DNA of 64,000 bases, taken from Rhodothermales bacterium. Its GTDB lineage: Bacteria > Bacteroidota > Rhodothermia > Rhodothermales > UBA10348. This document shows, piece by piece, positions 43,258 to 52,468 of this stretch. The stretch is from contig JANQQV010000006.1 in NCBI GenBank assembly GCA_028284865.1, forward strand, positions 62,001-126,000, in the 5' to 3' direction. The position numbers were made by a program, and so were the translations under genes. Under the pieces are notes generated by a model, which had not been told where the DNA came from, did no database searches, and saw only the letters and a program-made list of their open reading frames with translations. Each line of letters starts with the position of its first letter. Positions within the stretch are counted from its first letter, which is position 1.

Positions 43258-44229
43258 CTAGTATTTGGCAACGATGGATGCCGCTGCCTCTCGGTGCCGT
43301 TCCACGAGTGCTTTCGGCGCAATAACGGATACATCGGCTCCAAAACGAAGCAACCAACCTGCCAGGTACCCCAGGTTCTCGAATGTGAAGTCGACTTCGA
43401 CCTTGTCGCCGCGTTGCCGCTCGTCGTCGATGCGCGCTGGAATCTGGGAGCGTACTCTCGGAAAGACGGCGGCGCTGAACGAAAGCTGGATCGCATGTGG
43501 ATCAGAACTCCGGCCTTCACCTTCCAGATACGTTTGAAGGTCGAAGCCGTCCGGTCGCTCAAAGCGCTCAGTCAGGACGAACATTTCTTCAATACGATCG
43601 AGCCGAAAATTGCGGATCTCCTCACGCAGATGGTCGAACGCAATCAGGTTCCAGTGGTCGGTGTAATACACAAGGCCGAGCGGATCCACGCGTCGCTGTG
43701 TGAGCTCCTGGCGACTTGCGACGAAGTACTCCATGATCACCTTGCGAGAGCGCGCGACCGCCTCGGAAAGCTTGAACCACTTGCCAGATTCTTCGCCTTC
43801 CGACTGCACAGCATGTGACCAGTATGGGTCCAGAACCGTGTTTTCAGACAGCCGATCGACGTATTCGCGGATCTCACGGGGCAAGACAGAACGAATCTTG
43901 AGAGAGACTTCGCCGGCGTCTTCGCGAAGCGAAGCATCCGATTGCAGACGCATGAACTCGGTCCCGACCAGAAGCGTGGCGGCTTCTCGAGCTGTCAGCA
44001 TCAGCGGAGGAAGCTGATACCCCTCTAGGATCTCATACCCACCACCCTCGGAGTAGGTGAGCGGAACGCCTGATTCAGACAAGGCGCGCAAGTCCCGAAA
44101 GATGGTTCGCCGACTCACGCCGAAGTGGTCAGCCAGGTCGCGACTCGTCATGTTCGGCCGGTTCTGCAGGAGCAAAATCGTCGCGAAAAGCCGCTCTGTT
44201 CGCGTTCCTTGTTTGTCGGACTTCGGCAT
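43258..44229 (-). CDS. HTH-WYL domain transcriptional regulator
   Basis: MTSRDLADHFGVSRRTIFRDLRALSESGVPL HTH plus WYL-like region (VDPLGLVYYTDHWNLIAFDHL). Confidence 0.88.
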   Translation of the reverse strand: MPKSDKQGTRTERLFATILLLQNRPNMTSRDLADHFGVSRRTIFRDLRALSESGVPLTYSEGGGYEILEGYQLPPLMLTAREAATLLVGTEFMRLQSDASLREDAGEVSLKIRSVLPREIREYVDRLSENTVLDPYWSHAVQSEGEESGKWFKLSEAVARSRKVIMEYFVASRQELTQRRVDPLGLVYYTDHWNLIAFDHLREEIRNFRLDRIEEMFVLTERFERPDGFDLQTYLEGEGRSSDPHAIQLSFSAAVFPRVRSQIPARIDDERQRGDKVEVDFTFENLGYLAGWLLRFGADVSVIAPKALVERHREAAASIVAKY

Positions 44230-44277
44230 CTGGTTGGCGGAAAGGAGGGAGGACGGCGGGTTCAGTCGGGTGCTCTG

Positions 44278-44928
44278 CTATGACCCCTGTGCCACGTGAA
44301 TGATCTCCTTGGTTGCAAAAAAAGGATCAGCAGTTAAAGGGGAGAGCGGTATGCGCTCCAGGATGAGATGTGGACGAGAAGCCTTCAGTTCAGCGATTTC
44401 GGCTTCCAGATCACCACCTTTCAGACACAGCAACCCATCCTGCCAGTATTGCTGATCCAGGTCGCTGCGGGGCGTTGCTGCGACGCGTTCGTGCCAGGAC
44501 CAAAGCAATGCTAGCGGAGCCGTGGCGCGAGAGACAGAGAGGTTATTCGTCGGACCGTCAAACTGCTCGGCCCGCCCATGCCAGCTTCCCGCGTTTTTCA
44601 GTCCGAGTCGACGCACGAACAGATCGACTGAGCGGGTCTTTTTCTGGTTGGAGTCTACACCCAGAATCTGGACCTCAGGAAACAGGATGGCCAACACCAC
44701 AGCCGGTAGACCGCCTCCCGTACCCCAATCGACAACGCGCGTACCTGGCGCAATGGCTCGATGCGCCAGTGCCAGGCAGTGACCAACATGATGATCACGC
44801 AACATGCGCTCATCCTTGCGAGAGACAAGATTGAATTGCCGATTTACGCGTCCCAGCTCGACCGCGTAGGTCTCCAGCTGGGCCTCTTGCTCAGCAGTTA
44901 ATGCGCACGAAAAAGGCCACTCAGACAT
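44278..44928 (-). CDS. rsmG: 16S rRNA (guanine527-N7)-methyltransferase
   Basis: FNLVSRKDERMLRDHHVGHCLA, VVDWGTGGGLPAVVLAI; adjacent to mnmG. Confidence 0.9.
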   Translation of the reverse strand: MSEWPFSCALTAEQEAQLETYAVELGRVNRQFNLVSRKDERMLRDHHVGHCLALAHRAIAPGTRVVDWGTGGGLPAVVLAILFPEVQILGVDSNQKKTRSVDLFVRRLGLKNAGSWHGRAEQFDGPTNNLSVSRATAPLALLWSWHERVAATPRSDLDQQYWQDGLLCLKGGDLEAEIAELKASRPHLILERIPLSPLTADPFFATKEIIHVAQGS

Positions 44929-44951
44929 GGAAAGACCGATTAGGCGAGGGT

Positions 44952-44967
44952 TGTTTCACGTGAAACA
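44952..44967. promoter_or_regulatory. parS-type ParB-binding palindrome, copy 1
   Basis: TGTTTCACGTGAAACA, perfect 16-bp palindrome matching parS consensus. Confidence 0.88.
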
Positions 44968-45019
44968 TAGGATTGAGCCACGCAGAAAAGAAGCGAGACC
45001 TCTCGAACAGGAGGGAAGA

Positions 45020-45035
45020 TGTTTCACGTGAAACA
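45020..45035. promoter_or_regulatory. parS-type ParB-binding palindrome, copy 2
   Basis: TGTTTCACGTGAAACA, identical to copy 1, 68 bp start to start. Confidence 0.88.
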
Positions 45036-45051
45036 CCGCTGCGAAAAGGTC

Positions 45052-46950
45052 CTACTTGACCACAGTCAATCGAGGAAAGCGCCCAGACTTGACCATGACC
45101 ATCAAAACGGAAACGTCGGAAGGAGAGACCCCCGAAATTCTGGAGGCCTGCCCCAGGTTCTCCGGACGGATCCGATCCAGCTTCTCACGGGCCTCCGTCG
45201 AAATGTTCTGGATATCCAGGTAGTCCAGATCGTTTGGCATGGGAAGCGCCTCGAGCTGTTCCATCTTCTCGATCAGCCCTCTTTCCCGCTCAACGTATCC
45301 CTCGTACTTGAGATCGATTTCGACCATGTCCTCAACCCGCTCCAACCCTTCGATTGGCGGAATGAGATCACTGAAACCCGTTTTGCGGAGTAAGGCGCCC
45401 AGATTCACCTCCGGACGCAGCGCAACCTTCGAAATGCGGTCAGTTTGGCGGACCGGTGCGCTATCCAATGAGGCCAGGAATGGGTTGGCCGCTTCAGCAG
45501 TAATGCTTGTGGACCGTACGGCGTTAAGAAGCCCGGTTCTGGCTTCGCGCCGTGCCTCCATTCTTTTGAGGCGCTCATCCGATACCAGGCCCATCTCTGC
45601 TCCAAGCGCGCTCAGTCGCTCATCCGCATTGTCCTGTCTCAGCATCATGCGATGCTCAGCGCGGGACGTAAACATGCGATAGGGCTCTTCCGTGCCTTTG
45701 GCCACGAGGTCATCAATCAAGACCCCGATGTAGGCTTCTGAACGCTTGAGGACCATCTGGTCTTTTTCCTGCACGAAGCGCGCCGCATTCGCTCCAGCTA
45801 TGAGACCTTGCGCGCCCGCCTCTTCATACCCTGTCGTACCGTTGATCTGTCCGGCAAAGAAGAGGCCCCGCACCGTCTTGGTCTCCAGCGAATACCGGAG
45901 TTGGTAAGGGGGGAAGTAGTCATACTCGATGGCATAGCCCGGGCGCAGCATGTGTACACTCTCCAAACCAGGAACACGTCGAATGGCATCCATCTGTACT
46001 TCCTCGGGCAGGCTCGTCGAGAATCCGTTTACATAGATCTCGTGCGTATTCCAGCCTTCGGGCTCGAGAAAGAGCTGATGCCGATCCTTGTCAGCAAACC
46101 GGTCAATCTTGTCCTCAATAGAGGGGCAGTACCGCGGTCCGGTGCCCTGAATTCGGCCCACGAACATGGGGCTTCGATCAAAACCGGTGCGGAGGACATC
46201 GTGGACTTCCGGATCGGTGAACGTGATCCAGCAGCACAGCTGCTTCTCCGGAAGAGCATCCGTCATGTAGCTGAATGGGACGGGCTCGGCGTCGCCTTCC
46301 TGAACTTCCAGCTTTGAGTAGTCAATCGTGCGCCCATCCAGTCGGGGGGGAGTCCCCGTCTTCAGTCGCCCCGATTCAAATCCCAATTCGTGGAGGGCTC
46401 CGGTCAATCCTCTTGATGCGCCTTCTCCCATGCGGCCACCACCGTAGGAACGATCCCCGATGTGAATCTGTCCGTTCATGAACGTGCCGCTTGTGAGCAC
46501 GATGGCCTTGGCCGGGATCTCCACGCCTAACTGGGTGATCACACCCGTAATCCGGTCGCCTTCAGTCAACAGGTCGACGACCATGTCGGATCGCATAAAC
46601 AGATTGGGTTGCGCTTCTAGCATTCGCCGAACAGCGTCGGCATACATGAACCGATCGCATTGCGCGCGTGGTGACCAGACGGCTGGACCCTTGCTTCGAT
46701 TCAGCATCCGGAATTGAAGGCCGGACTCATCGGTGGCCAGACCCATCAGTCCGCCGAGCGCATCGATCTCACGAGCGATCTGGCCCTTGCCAATTCCGCC
46801 GATCGCCGGATTGCACGACATGCGACCGATGGCCTCCAGGCTCATCGTGATCAGAAGCGTGCGTGCGCCCATGCGTGCTGCAGCTGCCGCTGCCTCACTG
46901 CCGGCATGCCCGCCACCCACGACCACAATATCGTATCCTTCGTCCTTCAA
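45052..46950 (-). CDS. mnmG: tRNA uridine-5-carboxymethylaminomethyl synthesis enzyme MnmG
   Basis: YDIVVVGGGHAGSEAAAAAARMG, GTFMNGQIHIG, GLFFAGQINGTTGYEEA; apparent TTG start. Confidence 0.95.
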   Translation of the reverse strand: MKDEGYDIVVVGGGHAGSEAAAAAARMGARTLLITMSLEAIGRMSCNPAIGGIGKGQIAREIDALGGLMGLATDESGLQFRMLNRSKGPAVWSPRAQCDRFMYADAVRRMLEAQPNLFMRSDMVVDLLTEGDRITGVITQLGVEIPAKAIVLTSGTFMNGQIHIGDRSYGGGRMGEGASRGLTGALHELGFESGRLKTGTPPRLDGRTIDYSKLEVQEGDAEPVPFSYMTDALPEKQLCCWITFTDPEVHDVLRTGFDRSPMFVGRIQGTGPRYCPSIEDKIDRFADKDRHQLFLEPEGWNTHEIYVNGFSTSLPEEVQMDAIRRVPGLESVHMLRPGYAIEYDYFPPYQLRYSLETKTVRGLFFAGQINGTTGYEEAGAQGLIAGANAARFVQEKDQMVLKRSEAYIGVLIDDLVAKGTEEPYRMFTSRAEHRMMLRQDNADERLSALGAEMGLVSDERLKRMEARREARTGLLNAVRSTSITAEAANPFLASLDSAPVRQTDRISKVALRPEVNLGALLRKTGFSDLIPPIEGLERVEDMVEIDLKYEGYVERERGLIEKMEQLEALPMPNDLDYLDIQNISTEAREKLDRIRPENLGQASRISGVSPSDVSVLMVMVKSGRFPRLTVVK

Positions 46951-46985
46951 TTCCTTGTTATGCGTTGCGTCCCTTTGGGTTGTAG

Positions 46986-48365
46986 TTATTTTCCGATACA
47001 GAACTGCGAGAAGATCCGATCCAGGATGTCCTCGTTGGTGACTTCGCCCGTGATGCGACCAATTTCGTCGATAACCAGACGAACATCCGCGGAAATCATG
47101 TCGCCAGAGCCACCGCTGTCCAAGACGTGCTTGACGCGGTGGATGGCATCCTCGGCAGCTCGAATGTGTTCTTGCTGCCGCTGGCTCGTTACGACCTGAT
47201 GTTCTTCAGCCTGACTGCTCGAACCAACGGTCGCCTGGAAAACATGCTCCAACAGCTCCGCCACGGAATCCTCACCGACGCGCATCCGCTCGGCTGATAC
47301 AACCATATCAGCGGTCTCCTTGGCCAAGGTAATTTCAGCGTCCGTCAGCATGTCTGCTTTGTTGACAATGACCAATCTGGGGACACCTTCGAGGCCTACC
47401 TCTGGGTCCACATCATCATGAGCATCTTTGAGGTGCAGAACCAGGTCGGCACCCTGCTCCGCTTCCATACTTCTACGGACGCCTTCGGCCTCAATCAGGT
47501 CGGCTGTCTCCCGCCTTCCTGCCGTGTCCACAAACGTGAAGCGGACCCCCTCGAACTCGAGATGACTTTCGACCTCGTCTCGTGTTGTCCCTGGCTGCGC
47601 ACTGACAATGACGCGTTCGAATCCGAGAAGCGCGTTCATCAGTGTCGACTTACCAGCGTTGGGTTTGCCTACAATCACAACCCGAATGCCATCATGCAGG
47701 GCACGTCCGAATCGGAATGAACCCGTCATCGCCTCCAGCCTCGATTGGGCGGCATCCAGCAGAGCCACAAGCCGATCACGATCGGCAAAGGCTACGTCCT
47801 CTTCCCCAAAGTCCAGCTCCAATTCGAGCAGGGCTACCAACTGAAGAAGCGATTCCCGAATGACATCCAGTTCTTCTGAGAATCGTCCTTTGAGGTGGGC
47901 CAGAGAAATCCGCCCGGCCCGCTGGCTCTGGGCATGGATCAGCTCGGCAATGGCTTCGGCCTGTGTCAGATCTACCTTCCCGTTCAGGAACGCGCGCAGG
48001 GTGAACTCGCCTGGCTCAGCCATGCGTGCGCCTTCGGAAACGAGCAGTCGGATCAGTGCATCGGAGGCAACGTCGCCGCCGTGGCAGGACACCTCAACGA
48101 TGTCTTCTCCTGTGGCTGATTGCGGTGCCAGGTATAGCGTGCAGACGACTTGATCAATCGTCACCCCGTCTCGCTCCACAAACCCGACGTGCGCCGTGTG
48201 GCTGGCTTGCTCACTGAGAGCTTTCGCCGGAAATACGCCGTCGACAATGGGGACCGCACGAGGGCCCGAAAGCCGGACGATGCTCAATGCCGAGGCTCCA
48301 CGCGGTGTCGCGCGGGCTACGATGGTTTCCTGAACGCTATCTCCCGCGCGGTCTGACATGGCCAC
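46986..48365 (-). CDS. mnmE: tRNA uridine-5-carboxymethylaminomethyl modification GTPase MnmE
   Basis: GKPNAGKSTLMNALLG, C-terminal FCIGK; start may be 6 bp downstream (MSDRAG). Confidence 0.95.
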   Translation of the reverse strand: MAMSDRAGDSVQETIVARATPRGASALSIVRLSGPRAVPIVDGVFPAKALSEQASHTAHVGFVERDGVTIDQVVCTLYLAPQSATGEDIVEVSCHGGDVASDALIRLLVSEGARMAEPGEFTLRAFLNGKVDLTQAEAIAELIHAQSQRAGRISLAHLKGRFSEELDVIRESLLQLVALLELELDFGEEDVAFADRDRLVALLDAAQSRLEAMTGSFRFGRALHDGIRVVIVGKPNAGKSTLMNALLGFERVIVSAQPGTTRDEVESHLEFEGVRFTFVDTAGRRETADLIEAEGVRRSMEAEQGADLVLHLKDAHDDVDPEVGLEGVPRLVIVNKADMLTDAEITLAKETADMVVSAERMRVGEDSVAELLEHVFQATVGSSSQAEEHQVVTSQRQQEHIRAAEDAIHRVKHVLDSGGSGDMISADVRLVIDEIGRITGEVTNEDILDRIFSQFCIGK

Positions 48366-48374
48366 TTTCCGGGA

Positions 48375-50180
48375 TCAGCGACGCGGCTGCCGTTTACCGG
48401 TGATCGCCCCGCGGTTCTTGTCTTTCTTCCGCCCCGGCTTGCTGGCTGGTGCCTCTTTCTTCTTCGGCGCCATTTCCTCCGGGTTGTCATGGATCTGCTT
48501 GTTGATCACCTTCTGCTGAGCCGCCGTGAGGACGTTGTAGCAGAGGTAGTACAGGTTCAGACCCGAAGCAAGGCGGTTGAAGATCAGGAAGATCATCACC
48601 GGGAATACGTAGGTGAAAATCTTGGCCTGGGCGTTGTTCTGGTTCGTCATCGACAGCTTCATCTGGAAGACCATCGAAATACCCATCAGCAGCGTGAAGC
48701 CGGCAACGGCATCGCCGTACATCGGAATGGAAAACGGCAGGCTCAGGATGACGTCGGGGGCGGAAAGGTCCTGGGCCCAGAGGAAGCCCTGCTGACGAAG
48801 CTCAATGGCCTGGGGCAGGAACTGCCAGAGCGCGATGATGACCGGGTACTGAAGGAGCATCGGCAGACATCCGCCCAGCGGATTGACCCCCGTCTCCTTG
48901 TACATCTTCATCATGGCCTGCTGCTGCTTCTGCGGATCATCCGCATACTTCTCCTTGATCACTTCCATGCGCGGTTGCAGCTCGCGCATCTTGGCCATGC
49001 TCTTGAAGGACGTTTTCGTCAGCGGATAGAGCACCAGCTTGATCAGGAAGGCCAGCACGATGATCACCCATCCATAGGGCATGAACTGCCCGAGGTAGGT
49101 GAACGCCGGAATGAAGACGAATCGCGCCAGGGGACGGGTGATGACCTCGAAGAAGTCCCACCCGAAATCGACCATGTTGTAGAGGTCGAGATCATAATCG
49201 TTCAGGTTGCCATAGACCATCGGACCCATATACAGGGTATACGCATCGGTCTCTGGACCAGCGGCGGGCATCAGGAGGGAGGCCAGGTAATCATGGCGGC
49301 CATATGCTTCTGAGACCTCACCGAAACGTTCGCCGATGAGCTCCGCACCCCGCGTGGGCTGCTGAGGCATCATGACGACGGTGAAATATTTGTTCTTGAC
49401 GGCTACCCAATCGATCTCGCCACGCAGCGAGCGCTCGTCGTAGGGGTCCGAGTTGAGAAGCACATCCTCGACTTCGCCGCCACTGCGCGCAAAGGCGCCC
49501 GTGTGCTGTGCCGCTGTTTCGTGATCCAGCTCGGAGAACGGGACGCCTCCATTCCAGACCAGTTCATAGCCCTCGCGCGTCGAGAAAGACGCAGCGCCGG
49601 GCTGATCGATATTCAGATCGATCTCGTAGGAATCCGGCTTGAAGGTGTAGCTCAGGTTGATTTCGCCACTTCCCACATCTGCCTTGAAGGAGACGGTTAC
49701 CGGCGCATCTCCGACCGTGATGGATTCCTGCTGGGTGTCCGTCTCGAAGACAAACGCACGTGAGTCATAGTTGCGACTGCCGGGCGAGGTGAACAGGAGA
49801 CCCAGCGCACCACCCTTGGTCGAATCGACCAGCTGAACATTGCGCTCGGTTCCAGCAATCTCGTACTCCTTGAGCTCGAACGATGAAAACGTGCCGCCCT
49901 GGGTCGAAAGGACTGCACGGTACAGGTTGTTCTCGATTTCGATGGTCCGGACTTCCGCTCCCTGACCCGGGACAAACGTGCTGTCATCGACAGCGAGCTC
50001 CTGCACCGATCCCACTTCTGGATCGCCTTGCTCCACAAACTCCTGACCGGTGACCTGCTCGGTGGTATCTGCTGCGGCCACCTGCTCATCGACAGGGGGC
50101 GGTGCGGGTGCCAACCAGGTCAACCAGACCACCATGATTATGGCGATCAGCACCGTCGCTGTGAGTACGTTTCTATCCAA
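48375..50180 (-). CDS. yidC: Membrane protein insertase YidC
   Basis: N-terminal TM MDRNVLTATVLIAIIMVVWLTW, periplasmic domain, conserved C-terminal 60KD_IMP region (NPLGGCLPMLLQYPVIIALWQFL). Confidence 0.95.
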   Translation of the reverse strand: MDRNVLTATVLIAIIMVVWLTWLAPAPPPVDEQVAAADTTEQVTGQEFVEQGDPEVGSVQELAVDDSTFVPGQGAEVRTIEIENNLYRAVLSTQGGTFSSFELKEYEIAGTERNVQLVDSTKGGALGLLFTSPGSRNYDSRAFVFETDTQQESITVGDAPVTVSFKADVGSGEINLSYTFKPDSYEIDLNIDQPGAASFSTREGYELVWNGGVPFSELDHETAAQHTGAFARSGGEVEDVLLNSDPYDERSLRGEIDWVAVKNKYFTVVMMPQQPTRGAELIGERFGEVSEAYGRHDYLASLLMPAAGPETDAYTLYMGPMVYGNLNDYDLDLYNMVDFGWDFFEVITRPLARFVFIPAFTYLGQFMPYGWVIIVLAFLIKLVLYPLTKTSFKSMAKMRELQPRMEVIKEKYADDPQKQQQAMMKMYKETGVNPLGGCLPMLLQYPVIIALWQFLPQAIELRQQGFLWAQDLSAPDVILSLPFSIPMYGDAVAGFTLLMGISMVFQMKLSMTNQNNAQAKIFTYVFPVMIFLIFNRLASGLNLYYLCYNVLTAAQQKVINKQIHDNPEEMAPKKKEAPASKPGRKKDKNRGAITGKRQPRR

Positions 50181-50312
50181 TCGGGGCCTCTCGTCGAAGG
50201 GTGAGCGTTGGAGGGTGGTGGGGCCTCAGGTCGGGCGGTACGGGAGGGAGGGAGTGCGGTTCCACTTTTGTGACCTCAGTGTCGTGTAGATCACGAATCA
50301 CAACGATAAGGT

Positions 50313-50759
50313 TCACAGCGGTGACGATGCGGCATCCTGAACGCGCTCTTCCAGGCGAACAAGCGCCTTGGCCAGATCCTCCCGGATGCGTGGACCATCT
50401 TCGTCTCGACCTTGAAAGAGCATCATGGCAGTCAGCGCATTTCCGGATGCGGTGGCGATGCGATTCAGCTGCTCCTGCTCGTTCCGCAGAACATCTCGCA
50501 TGATGCGTTTGACGCGGTTGCGACGCGGCGCGTGTCCACGCGAACGACCAACGGCAACACCCACCTGAAAGGGGGCGCCCAAGTCAGCGGCGGGAATCAA
50601 ACGGTAGAGAATCCGGATACACCCGGAGCGAACGGAGTGGCTGTCCGGGTTGGATCGATCGAAAAGAGGCTCAATCAGGCGTCGCTGCTTCAAGCGTCGA
50701 GCGAGAGGAAACCGCAATCCGGATGATCCAGCAGATGGGGAAGTGATGACCTCGCCCAT
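50313..50759 (-). CDS. rnpA: Ribonuclease P protein component
   Basis: GRSRGHAPRRNRVKRIMRDVLR signature; follows rpmH. Confidence 0.88.
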   Translation of the reverse strand: MGEVITSPSAGSSGLRFPLARRLKQRRLIEPLFDRSNPDSHSVRSGCIRILYRLIPAADLGAPFQVGVAVGRSRGHAPRRNRVKRIMRDVLRNEQEQLNRIATASGNALTAMMLFQGRDEDGPRIREDLAKALVRLEERVQDAASSPL

Positions 50760-50767
50760 CGGCTCGA

Positions 50768-50923
50768 TTACTTACCGCTCTTCGTGTCGCTGACGGTCAG
50801 GTTCTTTCTGCCTTTGGAGCGACGACGGGCAAGCACACGGCGACCATTCTTCGTGGCCATGCGTGAGCGGAATCCGTGCTTGTTGGCGCGCTTGCGGCGG
50901 CTCGGCTGATACGTACGTTTCAT
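50768..50923 (-). CDS. rpmH: Large ribosomal subunit protein bL34
   Basis: [51 protein letters not shown] (51 aa), canonical L34. Confidence 0.97.
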   Translation of the reverse strand: MKRTYQPSRRKRANKHGFRSRMATKNGRRVLARRRSKGRKNLTVSDTKSGK

Positions 50924-51145
50924 GATACTGGGGTTGGTTATCCTGGCCAGGATCCAGGGTGGGAAGTCGGTCTTCGAGAACGCTAACCCGAAGGTCGACT
51001 GGTCAATACTGTCAGCATCACCATCCAAGAAGGGATGCAGGCCATGTCCTTGCGATGATACGGGAGTGGCAAAAGCGTGCTTCGGCCGCACAAGAACACA
51101 GAATGGTGAAGATACGACAAGTAAGCCGGACATCAACCGGACTGA

Positions 51146-51174
51146 TTGACATTCATAAAAAGTCAGCGTAATAT
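51146..51174 (+). promoter_or_regulatory. sigma70-type promoter of tRNA-Val
   Basis: TTGACA (51146-51151), 17-nt spacer, TAATAT (51169-51174), ~44 nt upstream of the tRNA. Confidence 0.7.
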
Positions 51175-51217
51175 TGCGGGCTCTGAAAGCGGCTGAACCG
51201 CCGTTTTCAAACATGTT

Positions 51218-51291
51218 GGGAGATTAGCTCAGTTGGTTAGAGCACCTGTCTTACAAACAGGGGGTCACTAGTTCGAGTCTAGTATCTCCCA
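51218..51291 (+). tRNA. tRNA-Val (anticodon TAC)
   Basis: GGGAGAT acceptor / ATCTCCC, D-arm GCTC..GAGC, anticodon arm CCTGT-CTTACAA-ACAGG, T-arm ACTAG-TTCGAGT-CTAGT; no encoded CCA. Confidence 0.95.
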
Positions 51292-51333
51292 CTTCAGCGG
51301 TCGCACCATACAAGAGTGCAATGAACCGCATCG

Positions 51334-51369
51334 AACCCCGATTGGCCTTGCTGATCGGGGTTTCTTTTT
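51334..51369 (+). terminator. Rho-independent terminator downstream of tRNA-Val
   Basis: AACCCCGAT (51334-51342) / ATCGGGGTT (51354-51362) stem followed by TTCTTTTT. Confidence 0.85.
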
Positions 51370-51499
51370 GGACTGCGATCAATCGAGCACGCTATCCTTC
51401 GTCCATGTTATCATTCGGGCGATGGGTTTCCTCATGCGCACAACGGTGCGTATTCTTGACCACAACCCCTCCTCCCACCGGCATCTGACTGCTGAACGC

Positions 51500-52468
51500 A
51501 TGGCCGAGGATCGTATCCAGCTTGCCGTAATAGGTGACTTCAATATTGATGTCATCCTTGGTGAAGTGAACGCGCTGCCCCGAGTGGGCTATGACACCGT
51601 CTCGGACGAGTATTCGATCGAACCCGGAGGGAGCGCCGCCATTGTCGCGCTTGGGCTGGCGAAAGCGGGGTGGGCCACGGATCTCTACGCCAACGTGGGG
51701 AACGACCTTTTCGGACACTGGCTCAGGGATACCTCCAAGAGCGTTGGCGTGCGCTTAATGAACTGCGCTGACGACCGGAGCGAATCAACAGGATTATCGG
51801 TCGCCTTTTCTAAGTTCGGCGATCGCGGTTTCATCAGCGTTCCGAACCCGATTTCCGACTGGCATGCGCTTGACGTGATTCTGGAGGCGCCACCACGACA
51901 TGTGCACGTCTGCTACCATCCCTACTTGCCCGGCCTGACGGAAAAGCTGGCCGAAGTATTCCCCCGATTGCGCGCTGCGGGCACAACGCTCTCCATGGAT
52001 CCCGCTGGCCCAGGTCCTAACGCCGGCGACCCGCTCGAGGCGCTCAGGGCTGTCGGCAAGGTCGACTTTCTTTTTCTGAATGATCAGGAGGCGGGCGACC
52101 TCGAAATCTCATTGCCCCCTTCGGATGGAGTACTGAACGCACTGGCGGACATTGTCATCGTCAAGAAAGGCAATGAGGGTGCCGTGGCCTACACGCCGGA
52201 TCGAATGCTAGACGTTCCGGAGCGTCAGGTCGAAGAATTTGAGACAACCGGTGCTGGAGACAACTTTGCCGTTGGATTCCTGACCTCGTGGATCCGCATC
52301 GGTCACCTCGAAACCGCCATTCGTGCCGGCAATCTGTTCGGTTCGGAGTCGATTCGATTCCCAGGCGGCGTCCAAGTGCAACGACATTATCCTGAGCTCA
52401 TGCGCGAGCATGCCGAGCTGTTTGAGCCAGCGCCGGTCGAACGCAAAGCGGGCGGTGATGACGAATGA
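51500..52468 (+). CDS. PfkB-family carbohydrate kinase
   Basis: GDFNIDVIL, GGSAAIVALGLAKAGW, ETTGAGDNFAVGFL; start set at MAEDRIQ. Confidence 0.87.
   Translation: MAEDRIQLAVIGDFNIDVILGEVNALPRVGYDTVSDEYSIEPGGSAAIVALGLAKAGWATDLYANVGNDLFGHWLRDTSKSVGVRLMNCADDRSESTGLSVAFSKFGDRGFISVPNPISDWHALDVILEAPPRHVHVCYHPYLPGLTEKLAEVFPRLRAAGTTLSMDPAGPGPNAGDPLEALRAVGKVDFLFLNDQEAGDLEISLPPSDGVLNALADIVIVKKGNEGAVAYTPDRMLDVPERQVEEFETTGAGDNFAVGFLTSWIRIGHLETAIRAGNLFGSESIRFPGGVQVQRHYPELMREHAELFEPAPVERKAGGDDE

Noticed and set aside
45019-45393. Plus-strand ORF beginning MFHVKH
   Set aside because: Its start is created by the parS palindrome and the rest is antisense to mnmG
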